DNA of 64,000 nt from Pyrenophora tritici-repentis (GCF_003171515.1 NC_089399.1:1488001-1552000), one strand, 5' to 3'; positions 20,229-33,252 are shown, counted from the stretch's first letter. Notes: generated by a model from the sequence alone, not told the origin. A program made the numbers and translations.

Positions 20229-22270
20229 TTACCAGGAAGCCGTCTTGTCAGTGGAGTCAGCAGCGAAGCCTCCGTCTCCGAAGCCACCACCGCCGAAGCC
20301 ACCGCTGTCCTCACCGCCGTTGAAGCCTCCAGCGTCACCACCACCAAAGCCGGTGTCAGCGACAGTCTCGCCAGTCTCGCCAGTCTCACCAGTCTCACCA
20401 GCCTCGCCGCCGAAACCTCCGCCGAAACCTCCACCGAGACCATCGTCGGACTCGTCGTCAGTGCCGTCGTGCCAGTCGATCGCAGTCGGGTCTTCAGGAA
20501 TGTGCTGCTGGAGGAACTCCGGGACATCTTGCTTGGACTCCAACAGGATCTTGGTGAGATCCTCGCCGATATCGTCGTTACGGTCGTTGAAGAAGGAAGT
20601 AGCCTTGCCCTCGTTACCAATACGAGCGGTACGGCCAATGCGATGAATGTATTCGGTGATGCCTTCATGCATAGTCGAAGGCAGATCGTAGTTGATGACG
20701 TGCTTGATGTTGGCTACATCCAGGCCACGAGCAGTGACGCCAGTAGCGACCAAGATGGGACACCGAGCAGTGCGGAAGGAGCGCAGGGCATCCTCACGCT
20801 CACGCTGGGTACGATCCGAGTGAATCGAAGTAACAGGCAGACCCTTGTTGTAGAGGAAATCATCGACCATGTCACACTTGGCCTTGGAGTTGGTGAAGAC
20901 CAGTGTACGCTGAGGACCTTCGGAAAAGATCAGGTCGAAAAGCGCTTGGTTCTTTGCATTCTCCTCTGCCCAGATGATTTGCTGCTTGATGTTCTCATGG
21001 GTGCTGCCGACTCGGCCGACCTTGATGCGAAAGAAGTCATCAGCCATGTACTCCTTGGCAACACGACGAGCCGCCTTGGGGAAAGTGGCGGAGAACATGA
21101 GGTAGGTGTGATCAGCATCAGTGTTGGTGTCTAAAAGTGAACATTGTTAGCAGAGAGCGAGGACGATGACCATGGTGAATGTAGACGTACCACCGCCCTG
21201 GAAAATCTTCTCCATGACGTCTTCCCAGTCGGAGGAGAGCAGCTCATCAGCCTCATCGATGACGGTGAATCTGTACTGTTAGCTATCGATGATGTCGGCA
21301 TAGAGGGGTATGACTTACTTGAGACGACGGAACGAGAGCAGGTTCGCGTTCTGGGCGAAATCCATGAGTCGACCTGGGGTGGCGATGAGGATATCACAAC
21401 CCAACTCCAGCTGCTCACGCTGATTCTTTGAAGGAGCTCCACCGTAGACGACACAAGGACGCATCATGGTGCGGTAGCACAAACGACGGGCCTCGTCGAA
21501 CGTCTGGCAGGCAAGCTCTCGCGTAGGGCAGATGACCAAGACCAGCGGCTCAGCGCGGACCTTGTCAGTCAGAGGGTTGTAGTGAATCGGGTTCGGACGA
21601 GGCGCAGCCAGTTGGCGGGCCTTGCCCATGAGCTTGGACAGGATAGGGACAAGGAAAGCTGCAGTCTTTCCGGAACCTGAGCATTGTGAGTGAGATATTT
21701 GACATGGGCAGAGTGAGACTTACCAGTCTGTGCGATAGCGACAACGTCATTTCCAGTCAGGACAGCAGGGATACAGTACGCCTGGATAGGTGTCGGGTAC
21801 GCATACTGGCACAGCTTGACGTTTTCAAGCATAACGGGATGCAGACCAGCGTCCTCAAACTATGTTTCTTTATTAACCGATTCCAGTGATATACAGCCAC
21901 GGTGACTTACGTTGCGCACAGGGTTGAGCTTGTGGGGGCCTTCAACAGTGACCTCGAAGGAAAGCGCCTTGATGGCTTGACCAGCGCGCTGATGGAACTC
22001 ATCATTGAAGAGCATCTTTTCCAACTCTGGGTTGGGATCGCCAACATCGCCAAAGTCGTCGTCCCACTGGTAGATGGCTGCATCAGAGAGCCACGCGACG
22101 TTGTCGCGGGTCTCGTCCTCAACAGGAGCACCAGTGGCAGGGTTCTCGTACTCGAAGGGCACTGGATCAGTCCAGCCAGCCTCTTTGGCTTTGGCAAGGT
22201 CCTGTGCCATCTGCTCCTTGCGGGCATCGGCAGGATTGACCACGGCGTCGGCCGCGCCTGCGTCAGACAT
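20229..22270 (-). CDS. DEAD-box ATP-dependent RNA helicase (Ded1/Vasa-like)
   Basis: Five exons on the minus strand: 22270-21911, 21859-21724, 21676-21319, 21270-21191 and 21130-20229, giving 611 residues. All four introns (47-60 nt) have GTAAGT- or GTACGT-type donors and keep frame. Helicase motifs are complete: PTPIQAY (Q motif), AQTGSGKT (Walker A, split by intron 2), PTRELACQ, ATPGRL, DEAD (VIDEADELL), SAT (MFSATFPK), LVFTNSK, ATGVTARGLD and HRIGRTARIG. Thus an active RNA-dependent ATPase is expected, acting in translation initiation or mRNP remodelling. The tail is Gly/Phe-rich (GGGFGGGFGG) with a (Gly-Glu-Thr)4 tandem, typical of Ded1/Vasa-type helicases that enter RNA granules. Assignment to Ded1 proper versus the Vasa-like group is open: motif II context (DELLSSDWE) differs from canonical Ded1. 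Confidence 0.9.
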
Positions 22271-24777
22271 GATGAAGTGAAAGAACCGTAAGGTAGACGC
22301 TTGTTTGTGAAGGGATGGTACAAGGGAGGGGGAAAGGTGAGGGCAGCGAGACAAGGTGAGAAGGGCGGGGCAAGCCGTTGTTTATGTAGAGGGAAGGCAA
22401 GAGCTGCCCAGTAGCGTCCCTTAGCGCGTTTTTGGGGGAGACCCTGACGATAGCCATAGCGATAGGCGAGGTGGCGGAAGCCTCTGCAGCAGGTGAGAAG
22501 CGGCAGAGCACCATTAAGACCGAAGACGTCTCAGGTGAGATTGGTATTGGGCACTGTCGTCGTGGGCACCTTACTGACAAAGTAGCTGCCAGACAACTGG
22601 GCGATAACAGCCCAATAACGTGAGACTTCAGCGCAAGATAGAGATACGAATATAGCTCCAACATACTCGTATCCCTAAGCCATCGACTACAAACTTTCCC
22701 ATGATACGAGCGTGGATGAACACTCAGAGAGTAATCTCGACTGTGGGAAACCCCATATAGCGTTAGTAGAACGCAGAAGACATCTTCAAATGTCTGTCTG
22801 ATGTTGGCACATGACCTTTGTCTTGGACTATACTACCAGAGTTGGCGGGAAACCAAGCAGGCTACAACCACCAGAGATTTGAGAATGCCGATGGACACGA
22901 TGAGAAGCTCGCTGTGACGAGGCCGTGTTGTGCGGAATCATGCGCATCCCAGCCAGCTTTTACACACCCAGGGCCCAAATCATACAACGGGTCTTCAAAT
23001 CTTCAAATCTCCGTAGCTCTTCCTCGCATGCTCTTCGCACGTTGGTCGCTGGTGACGGTACGATAGGTATCGCTTCTTACTTCAAACAGCCAGAAGTAAC
23101 ACGCGTAACCATATAGTTTCTTGAGACGATGTCATGCTTTCCCGGGCCTAAGAAATCGACGATCGACTGTGATGGCTTTCCGATGAGAAGCGTGAAGACG
23201 TCTACGACGGTCGTCGTTGACAGACGCCAGGGGATGCCACCATTCCGGAACCGAGCTGGCGTACCATGCTTGAAACAGGGATGCATGACGGGCCGAATCG
23301 GTTACCCATCTTCGCTCATCACCCAGGCCCTCATTGACAACTTACTGACTTACTGAACGTCCCTCGTGAAGACCGAACGACCCAAGACGCTGTAGCTACC
23401 CCTGTCGCTGAACGTGTTGGCGTCGCGTGGTGGACCAGACGTGGAGAAAGCCGCAAGCATGCTCCGCAGCTTCCCTAAGACGTCTCCAGCAACCCCCCGA
23501 CTGCTACACAACGGGGAAGGCACAAGCCGCACACGGCGTGTATACTCATTGAGAGATCACATAGCATTATCGTCGTACCGGACTCCTTCTCCGCCGCCTC
23601 GCTTCCGGCCAGCTTGAGCGAATCGAGGCAGACAAACTCAAGACACCCCGCTTCCACACGTGTGGGTATGAAGTGACATGAATGACAAAGTCATGTAAAC
23701 ACCAGGCATCGATGATGCGACAGTGGTGGGCTTTTAGAAGGTTTGGCGACGATACGTCTACGCCTCCCAAGACGCACCCGGCTGTCATTTCTGTGACAGA
23801 TAGCTTCATCGCAACCGTTGGCTACTGCGAGTTGGGCGGCAGACCACGAAGGACTAGGAACACCTAAACGTAGCCCCTAGTGGCTGACGTCCTGCAGTTG
23901 TCGACGGACACCAAACTGCTGGAGGTTTACGTGCTGACCATTACATTGACCATATCAGGCTGTATGCTCAAGAGACAAACACAGGGCCTTTGCGATACCG
24001 TCTCTGCTGGGGCCCCGCTTGTTCTGAGGAAGTATCTTGCCATGTCCATGGGAGCCGCCACCGTAACAGACGGCAATGTGGGCCACAAGCCAGTTCAACA
24101 GTACCGGAGTAGGGGCAAGCAACTTATCTTGGAGCATTGTTAGTTGAGAAAGACGTCTTGCACAACCCTGATTCGACGGTGGGGTCAGGCCGGCATACGG
24201 CACCCAGCCCATATGCTGCTACGGTACCCCTCAAGACCCGGGATTTCATCATGAAGAACATAGCTGCATCTCTCCATAATGAAAGAGCATAGCTGTATCT
24301 TCTACAGCCAAGTCACCGTTGGTATTCTTGGCATACACGACCGCGAGCCACTCCTTGGACGAGCAGCTACTCAGCCGAAGTACCATAGGCTCAAGGCAGA
24401 CTCGAATAGCAAAATTCCTTATTTTGGGGGGTTGTATATCACCAATTCTATGATTACCACTACGCCGCTCCGTTAGCCAGTAGCCTATTGCAATTGCTAC
24501 TTACTTGTCGACCCCTGGAAGCTGAAGTAAGACCCAGAAGGCGCCAGAGGGTTAGTATGCATACACGTCAAGACTGGCATGACGGTGTGCACTAGTATTC
24601 ATTGTTTCCAGGGTAAATAAAGGTGGCCTGAAGACTTTTCGAAAATTGAGCATTATCCCGTCGCGCTTCGTTGACCTAGAAGTCTGACGGGTTTATCGAC
24701 CTACACAAGGCTGTAGGGAGACCAACGTCTCGGATGATCCAAGAGTATCTCGTCTCAAGACTCAAGATAGGGCAGGT
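22271..24777. other. Gene-poor region upstream of the helicase
   Basis: The first few hundred bases are the helicase promoter and leader on the minus strand. Beyond that, short frames lie on both strands without start context, exons or recognisable motifs. No repeats with clear borders were found by eye. Confidence 0.35.
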
Positions 24778-25086
24778 TTACTTTTTGTGTTCCTGGTCCT
24801 TGTCCTCCTGGATGTTGTTGAAGCGGTGGGAGTCCACGTGCGTATCACAGAGACAGTGGCACGGATGAAGTAACTTCCAGTCCTCGAACACCATGGGGCC
24901 GTTGGGAACGTCCTTGTTCACAACTACCTGGCCTGCCTCCATTACACGTCCATCCGGTGCATTCCGCCTCTTGTCCTGGGTGACGCACATAGGCTCGAAG
25001 CCAGACAGGTCGACACTGATGAAGGAGTTAACGTTGATGATAACAACGTCTCTGTCCGCAGGCGCCAATGAGTAAGGCACAGGCAT
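24778..25086 (-). CDS. Possible small protein or 3' exon, unknown
   Basis: A 102-codon frame from an ATG at 25086 to a stop at 24778. The composition is protein-like (VVIINVNSFISVDLSGFEP, GQVVVNKDVPNGPMVFEDWK) and it ends with a Cys/His cluster (PCHCLCDTHVDSH) and a charged tail. A donor/acceptor-like pair lies just upstream (GTAGGT...CACAAG, about 25090-25122), so this could be a last exon, but the upstream frame then meets a stop. No family recognised. It is the only frame between 22.3 and 30 kb that I would consider coding. Confidence 0.3.
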   Translation of the reverse strand: MPVPYSLAPADRDVVIINVNSFISVDLSGFEPMCVTQDKRRNAPDGRVMEAGQVVVNKDVPNGPMVFEDWKLLHPCHCLCDTHVDSHRFNNIQEDKDQEHKK

Positions 25087-28000
25087 CTGGTCTTGTGTCA
25101 GTAAAGGTTCACACCTACCATCTGGTCAGGTAACTACCGTACCCGGATGGTGTTGACTTGAAGGGTTTTAACAACGAATCACAGTGCGAGAATCGCTGCA
25201 AGTCGAAGAGTCTGGAGTCTGGAGTTAGTTTGAAAGGCCGGGTTCCTTGAAGTCCCACATAGACAAGTGGCATTGTGGGTGCTGCGCACGTCCTGCTACC
25301 CCGCAATCATGGCTGTGGGTGGTAGTGTCATGGTGCAGTCGGATATTTCTGGGTCTCTTTCTCTTTCTTCTTGAAGCTACAGGCGCCTCGAGGGTCTCCT
25401 AGCTGTCTCGTCTAGAACAGATGGATGTGTCTCGGGTTTATGAGATGTTCCTCTGGCTGGCTCGCGGGCAATGCGATGTCCAACACGGCCAAAGACAGAA
25501 GTGCCTCCTGCTGCTTAGTACGGTATTGCGAGCACGAGCACGAGCACGAGCTGCGAGTCTCTGGCCGTTTCAGCTGTTGCAGATGCAGAAAGCATAGGGT
25601 GTACGGCCTGACGGGTACTTTGACATCTGGAGAGCGATTGGAGGCACGCTCGTGACAGCCCAGCTGGTAGCTGGTCGAGCATCCACACGCGAACATGGCA
25701 TATTGAAAGAGATATTAAGAACCTACTGTGCTGTTTGTGTGGGTGTAACGTTGTTCGCGTCAGAATCGTTGTTTGCGGAAGAAAGTGGGAGGGGTCAGTG
25801 TAGCGTAGTTGGCGCCGGTGTTGAGGTTGGTGGCGAAGAGGGAGCTTAAGTTCACTTCTCACGTGCTCTCCCACGTGCACCACATGCACTGCCAAGACAA
25901 TCAGTACAGCGCCACCCAATGATGTTACCTCGAGACCCCCTCAGCGACGATGAAGCAATGAGTGATATCCAAAGAATGGCGCTTAACTAAGAATCGAGTC
26001 TATGCCCAGCAGACCAGAAAGACCGTCGACGAGTAGCCATCGTCAAAATTTGGTCAAGTATCCCTGACTCTTCTCTACACGGAAGCTGAGGACAGTGGCG
26101 ACAACAATCTCAAGAGTTAATACAACCTCGCATTGAGTACAACATTGGACTGTGCATCACTGTTATACTCGGCTTTCTAAACTACAAACGCATGGTTCTC
26201 AACACCTACGGGTCGAGGAAGACGATCAAAACTCCAGGTTGAACAGCCTAATCTTGAAAGTCGTGAGACTGTGAGAAACACAGCTAAAATCTTATAGCAT
26301 GGATGGGGCAGATTTCATCGCCTATGTTGCTCAAACACAGAAATGAGGCGGAAGAAAGACGGAGAAATGGATGATTTCACGCTCATCGTGGTTATATAGT
26401 CCTCTTCAATGCAACACATTTCACTAGAATCACATGCAGCATGTACCAAATGCCAACGCCACGCGCATAAGATTATACCAAGTCTTTTACAACTTCTAAC
26501 TATCCGCAGATCGAATTCCCTCAACAGCCACGCGTGCCTTAGCTCTTCCCATTTCCCCTCGACTGCTCATAGTATCCCACATCTGGAATTCCAGCTAAAT
26601 ACAGCCCTCCAAGATACAGGCTAGCTGCGAGCTGTTTAGAGCAATCATCTAGACTCCTATCTCCTCACATACCACAGCACTAACCCGAATAAATACTCCA
26701 CTATATAAACGACTAAAGCACAGTTCATATAATCGCCAGATCTTTCCGTGTCGCAGATCCCCGTCCTTCGAATTTGAAATCTTGCATTGTGAAGATAGTT
26801 ATGGATGTTACAGAGCCCAAAGCTCAGCTGCAACGGGGTTCTTCTGCGGCTCGAGCAAGGCTTAAGCGTGGGAGGGCCCACGGGCTTATGCGATTATGGA
26901 CTGTGTCGAAGCAGTTGTAAGTTGGAATTGCTCACTCATGATGTCCATGGATTACCAGCTACAACATTGCTGAAGCTGCGAGACGCGCATATACGGCACC
27001 TGTTGAGGGCAGGCATTGATTTGTATCTAACAGTAGGTAATGTAATGTAGAAGTGCGAACATTCGAACTGGATTCCTCTGCTTCATGTCGTCCCATATCT
27101 TAAACGAGACTGGAGCTAACGCGCTGTGTCATGTGGATGCTTCGACGTGACATGATGTCTAGAATGCATTGGGACGTCTCAAATGACTTGGGAAGAGTAA
27201 TGGAAAGCCGGTCCCCATTCAATTGTTTGATTCGGTCTTGGACTACAGCTACTCCTCTTTCCAACTCTGCATCATTTGAGGCGCTTCGCCGTTCTAGGCC
27301 TTCCCAACCACCTACCTACGTTCTCTCAAGCGCACATATCGGCCACCCCAACCACGTTGTTTTGGGTGGGTTTGCCTCCAATATAGCATGGGGCGTTCCA
27401 TGTACCACCACGGGGCTGTATAAATTGTGGAATCAGCATATATAATACTTCGCAATCTCTGATACCAATTCTTCGACTTACCTTACAATCATACTCTTTG
27501 CCAACTGCTGGTTCAAAGCAGGGACATCTGAATCTATTCTGCCCTGGTACTTCGCAGTACGGTACATTTTTGAAGTTTACCTCATCTTGAATTATGACAG
27601 TGCCCTATGCATATTAATGTCTGTACTCTTCGTGAATAAAATTGTCAGTAATACCGTACCCAGTATATAGGACCTGCTCTAGAGGGATCATCAATCTGAG
27701 CAGCAGTTGATCGTGCGAAGATAGAAGCGACCACGATGATTGGCAGCGAGACCTTCATTGTGTTTTATTTATGTAAGGTGCGGTAATCGAGTTGTTTGAC
27801 AGAATTTGTTGCGGCAGCTGGACGAGATGGTCTTGGGAGAGACTTGACACTTGGGGAGTGTGACGATTCTCAATACGAAATCCTCGTCAGCACAACACTT
27901 GAATCAACGGATGTAATTCGGAGGGAAAGGCTGGGCCGGGTGATCGCACGATTGGCATCGTACGTGTCTTGCGTGCACGGAGTGATATGCACGCACCGAC

Positions 28001-30051
28001 TAAATACAACTTAGTACTGACTTTGATTACCGGACAGTTGACATTGCCTACTTTTAACCTCTCACTATTTAAGGTAAGGTTTTGACATCTCAATGCTGCA
28101 CTTCGGCAGTATCTTCGGTGTATCATCTGAGAGAACCCAACAAAGGATACCAATGAATTGAGAAAGTGAGGCCGAAAAGGCTCGGTAGAGCCCTTGAAAC
28201 CTCACGACGGGAAACGGATGACGAGGTAGGGGTCGCTATAATGGCCCAGAATTAAATGACATAAGACCAAGAGACGTGTATTTTATCGGACCGTTCTGAA
28301 GAAACATATATACAAAGATCACCAGTGTGCAGATCTCTGCCATTTCGCTCGCTTGACCTGCATTGTCCATCGTCGCGCACCTACCCAATCCGGACTGATT
28401 CTCAGGGAAGAATGCTACATGTCTAGCCAGTGACACATGTCCCCATGCACATCTAGCCTTCCCAACATACATTTATATATTCTTGTGCTCCCAAATTGAT
28501 ACGCTCTGAGTGACGTAACATGTTACAGGTTTGCGATGCAAGTAAATATGTATCCAGTTAGGACATATAATATGATTGGTGTAAGATGTACTGGATGAAA
28601 GACTAGCGGTAAGATCGGGGTCTCGAGGAAGCTGACTTGGCTAAGCACTCAACCTTGCAAGCTGTCAAAACGATGCCAATGTAGGCCAAGTAGCACGAGA
28701 CTGGAGGCCGGAGAGGGTGGACATTAGGAAATATCGTTTCAAGAGCTAGGAATTGATTGTCTTCCCGTAGGCACTGGATTCATAATGTAATTGTACGAGC
28801 CACTTACCATATACTTAGTTGTCTCATTTCTCCATTGCGACCAACAGTTTATTTTCCGACTCAACGAACAGCTCTTCTCTACCGAACAGGAATCTGGGTT
28901 CCAAAGGATCTGGAGATAAGCGAGTTCCTCGACCCACAGCATGGCGATATACTCATGAGACTCATACACAAACAGACAAAGACGGAAACCTAAAAGATAT
29001 CCTACAAAAAATGTAACAGCAACAACTACTTACTGGCGACAAAGATCAACCGTTGTCTTCCGTGAGTCATGCACGATAATGCAGTCATTCAACAACTTGT
29101 GGATCGTGGGCGAACATAGGTCCCTGATCTACTCAAAGCTAATGATGATGAGCCATGTAATGGTCATCGGAGACTTTGCCGGCACTGCTGGCCCGTCAGA
29201 TGTCAGCCAACGCTGCGCAAGGTGCGCTTCGACCAACTTGCGCAGCGGTAGATGGTCAACTCATGCATGGGTATATCAAGAGATGGAAATAAGTACCGCA
29301 CTCCAACGACCCCGGAAGATCACAGTTACGCACATCGCAAGGGGACTCACTCCCTATCAAAGATACTGTTCTTCCGAAGCGGCGCCTAGTCTTCACGAGA
29401 ACCAGACCGTCTCAGCATTGGGATATGTACTGCTGACAATCTATTCTAGTACACTAGGAGAACTTCTAGGCAAAAAATCTAAAGCGGTTCAGAGAAACGG
29501 CACATAGATACTTACTATTAGCATCCACGGGTGTGTATCTCGAAAAGGGTTTGGAAAGACCAGCAATGAGGTCAAGGAACGCATCCAAGAATATCTTGGT
29601 AGAAATCCGATACATGGCTCCGATGCGCTAAATTCCTTCCTTGAGATAGTCCAAGCATCTTGAGCTAGGAGACCCATCAAGGCATCCTGAAGAGATCCTA
29701 CCCGTCATTATCGGACCGACTCGCGTTAGTCCCGCCTTACTCTTTCACAACATCAATTGCTTCGGGATCATATCTCTACACTTGATTATCGTTGTGGCGT
29801 GAGGAAAATGAGAACACTGGAAATTGGTGGCTTTTCCAGATTAGCGAGATAGCCGTCGGCACCTACGTCATCCCCTTGTTGTTTGTTGTATCACGCGTCA
29901 AGCCGCATAACTTGCTATCACACATGCACAGGCCTCGTGCACACCTCACTAATAGGGAATTCCGGGGATTATCTTTTTCTTTTTCTTTTCTTCCTTTTAC
30001 TACCATGCACCCCGCACCGCTACTTCCGGAGACCCCAATACTCAACGTACC
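25087..30051. other. Gene-poor region, about 5 kb
   Basis: No gene supported. Frames are short and mutually overlapping. A perfect 11-bp hairpin with a 15-base loop lies at 29211-29247. Regions near 26.4-28.5 kb are AT-richer, as in decayed repeats, but no terminal repeats or transposase motifs are visible. The last about 100 bases have a T-rich tract followed by the leader of the potassium channel gene. Confidence 0.35.
29211..29247 (+). repeat. Perfect inverted repeat (hairpin)
   Basis: CGCTGCGCAAG (29211-29221) is followed after 15 bases by its exact reverse complement (29237-29247). It is GC-rich in an otherwise mixed region. No adjoining T-run or target-site duplication was seen, so its nature is unknown. 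Confidence 0.6.
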
Positions 30052-32156
30052 ATGAACGACCCCGGCCTAGACGAGCCTGCGCAGGAGGCAGCTCAAGATG
30101 TCGAGAACAACAGGCAGGCTGAGGATGAGCAGGCAGAGCGGGAAGAACGACAGTATTTGGATCCAAGTTATGTACTTTAGTGATGTGGCTCCACTTTACG
30201 TATGCTGACAAGCTCAGTCAATGGTGGTTTGCGTCCACCGCAAGTCCACTCATAGCAGGTACCTTTGGACCCATGGCGAATGCATTTTCTATATGTGCAC
30301 TCGTTGAGAAATGGAGGGTCTTCATCCCATTTGGAGCCGACGAGGGACACGGAACAAAAATTGAGGATCCAACATGGCTTATCGCGGTCAATTCTGTCTC
30401 TCTCGTGTTCGCTCTTTCCGCCAACATCAGCTTGCTTCTCAACATGTCAAGACGACTATCTTTTGCTATCGCGCAGCCCATTACTATCATTGGGTTCTAC
30501 CTGGCTGGCTTTCTCCTGATGGCGCTTGTTGGTGTAGCCTCGTCGCCCGTCTTCCGGATCGAGCCCAGGTCAGAACATGCTCTGAGCCAAGCCTTCTATT
30601 ATGCCATCATAGCTGCCGGTATCTACTTTATCATTGCCTCACTTATGACTTTCACTGCTTTTGGAGCATACAAGGGACATTACGCAAGAGAGTTTCGACT
30701 TACGGCTAGCCAGCGGACACTGATGTTACAGACCATTGCATTTATGGTCTATCTACTTATCGGAGCCTTGGTCTTTTCTTACGTTGAAGACTGGAACTTT
30801 CTAGATGCGGTTTTCTGGGCCAACTTTACTTTGCTCACGATCGGGTTTGGGGGAGATTTTGTACCAAAGACCCATACAGGTCGCTCTTTGCTTATACCGT
30901 ATGCCATTGGTGGACTTGTGACCGTCGGTTTGGTCATCGGGTCGATTCGCTCGCTCATCCTGGAACACGGGAAAGAGAAGATGGCTGCTAGATTCATGGA
31001 GATCAAGAGGCAAAAGGTCTTGCAATCCGTCGATGACGATACGCATACAATACGTGTTTCAATCTTTGAGAAGATTGATTTTTCGACCAAGGGGTTGACG
31101 GAGTCTCAGAGGCGCGAGAAAGAGTTTACCATAATGCGACGGGTACAAGAGCTGTCAGAGAGGAAGCGGAGATACACAGCCTTGGCATTGTCAACCGCAG
31201 CGGCACTTCTGCTCTGGTTCCTAGGAGCGTTGGTCTTCATGTACTCGGAGAAGCCACAAGGCTTTACCTACTTTTTGGCGCTGTACTATGCCTATGTATC
31301 ACTCTTGACAATCGGTTATGGAGACTACGTTGTCGAGAGCAATGCCGGAAAGGCGTTCATGGTGTTCTGGAGTCTACTCGCGGTCCCAACCCTTACGATC
31401 CTCATCTCTAACATGGGTAACACGGTCATCAAGGGTTTCAAAGACTTCACGATTTGGGTGGGCTCGCTTACGGTGTTGCCGGATGAGGAAGGACTGAGCG
31501 CCGCACTCAAGGTTGGCTGGACACGAATCAAGACTGGTAAATTCGATCATGAGCAGAAATCTGGTCTTCAAGACGGGTCTTCGAGCTCGAAGAATAATCA
31601 TATGCAAGACCGCCTAGCAAGCTACATCGAAGAGGAGGAGTTAGGGAAAGCTGGAGAGGCAGAAGAGCACGGTGACTATCTGGAACGCGACATTCGCTTC
31701 TACCACTTTGTCTTGGCGAAGGAGGTCCGTCAAATAATGCGAGACGCCGAAACCACACCACCAAAACAGTACGAATACCACGAGTGGGAGTACTACCTGC
31801 GCTTGATCGGCCAAGACGAAAGTGACAGCTCGAATCACCGGAAGCCCAAAGCGTACACTCATCATGATGACGGTAGCACACCTGATATCGGCACTGCAGA
31901 CGACGGCAAGAAGCTCGCATGGAGTTGGCTCGGTATCCGTAGTCCGCTCATGGGTAATCAATCGGAGCCTCAATGGCTGCTACAGAGACTGGCTGCGAAA
32001 TTGGAGTTTGAAATGCGTAGGATGAGCTCGTCGGACGAGAAGGTTCGAAAAGCGAAGCCGCCGATATCGATGTCCGAGTTAAGGAGGAGGCGTGCAAGCG
32101 GAAAGACGGATGAGGAGGCTAAGACGTTACAGGAGAAGGTTGGGTCTACGACGTAA
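30052..32156 (+). CDS. Outward-rectifier potassium channel, TOK type (two pore domains)
   Basis: About 690 residues. A short first exon from the ATG at 30052 (MNDPGLDEPAQ, Glu/Gln-rich) joins the main exon by an intron near 30172-30212; the exact junction is uncertain (the best in-frame choice is a GTACTT donor with an ACAAG acceptor, 41 nt, which is short). Several hydrophobic segments precede the first pore, then two pore loops occur: TLLTIGFGGDFVP and SLLTIGYGDYVV. This eight-helix two-pore layout is specific to fungal TOK channels, which release K+ across the plasma membrane on depolarisation and help set membrane potential. The first filter carries an extra Gly before Asp compared with the usual GYGD. 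The C-terminal cytosolic tail of about 230 residues is charged. The single-pass membrane gene lies 157 bp downstream on the same strand. Confidence 0.88.
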
Positions 32157-32313
32157 ACAGGCTACGAACAGCTTCCACGTGAACATGATACCGGCGTTTG
32201 TTTTGAGCGATTACAGTACATACATATGTGAATTTTGTAAATCTTGTAATTAAATAACCTATACATACACGAGACTCGATTACTTCATTCTGGGATCAAC
32301 CTAGCACCTCACT

Positions 32314-33030
32314 ATGCCATCCACATCTACCGATCCCCTTCCAACATTCACCATCTCCCCTCCTCCACTTCTCCTCCCCTCCGCCCACATCACAACCATC
32401 GAAACCGTCCCCACAGCTATCAGCGCTGTAATAACCACCCTCATCCTCGCCCTTCTGGTTCTCTCCTTCACCAACAAGCACAACGCCAACTCCACGGCCA
32501 ACAAATCCGAACCCGAGCCCACTCCCCGCCGCCTCAGAATCAGCGGACCACTTGGACTAGAACAACAAGGCGACACCACTTTGCAGCACATACCAAACAA
32601 CACAACCAAACCCCCTCTCTACGACGAAGGGAAATGGCTAAGTGGCACGCTTAACGAGTTGCAAATGAAAACGTTTGATAATCCCCCGTTGCATCTACCG
32701 TCTCAGCAAACACCACTGTATCCCGCATACACCACCACACAAACCCAATCACCCATCGGACTCGACACTCTACACCCTGCCACCACTGTTTCTAAACCAC
32801 GCGTTACCTACCACCGTGATACGCAGCCTCTGCCTGCGTCGCCAGCCCAGCAGTTTCGACAGACCATGACTATTCCCAGGCGTCCGCTTCCGCTCGCCTC
32901 GGAGTTTAGAGATGGCAGCACGGTTTGGGGGAGTAAACAGGATAAGGGTGGTTTGAGGGAAGACTTTTCGTTTGAGGATGATGAGTTGGGGAGTCGGGAG
33001 GTGGGGTTGTTGGGGAGGCATTGGGAGTAA
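32314..33030 (+). CDS. Single-pass membrane protein, unknown function
   Basis: 238 residues, one exon, starting at the first ATG after the channel gene's 3' region. A Pro/Ser/Thr-rich N-terminus of about 30 residues is followed by one hydrophobic helix (about 32-53, AVITTLILALLVLSF), then a cytosolic-type tail with a basic stretch (PRRLRISGPLGLEQQG). The rest is Pro/Thr-rich, probably disordered, ending in an acidic patch (LREDFSFEDDELGSREVGLL). No signal peptide apart from the helix, which may act as a signal anchor. Family not recognised; such proteins are common and poorly known in Pleosporales. Confidence 0.65.
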   Translation: MPSTSTDPLPTFTISPPPLLLPSAHITTIETVPTAISAVITTLILALLVLSFTNKHNANSTANKSEPEPTPRRLRISGPLGLEQQGDTTLQHIPNNTTKPPLYDEGKWLSGTLNELQMKTFDNPPLHLPSQQTPLYPAYTTTQTQSPIGLDTLHPATTVSKPRVTYHRDTQPLPASPAQQFRQTMTIPRRPLPLASEFRDGSTVWGSKQDKGGLREDFSFEDDELGSREVGLLGRHWE

Positions 33031-33252
33031 AGGAGGGGAGGGTTGGCTTCGGATGGTAGTATGGGGTGGATTGTGTAGATAGTTGGAGGTATTGGTAGGG
33101 GTTTGGATTTATGGGGGTAAATACTGTCTAGTCCCTGAGCTTCTGCTATAGTCCGATTTAGTATGTTACTCTACCAACTGTTACATCTTCTGCAATATAT
33201 TCCCATGGTGCCTGCCCATAGTGGTACAATGTTTGAACCGCATGGTAGCACA

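Noticed and set aside
28090..28145. CTTCGGCAG-containing segment resembling the start of U6 snRNA
   Set aside because: Only the short hairpin is shared; the conserved ACAGAGA box and the 3' part of U6 are absent.
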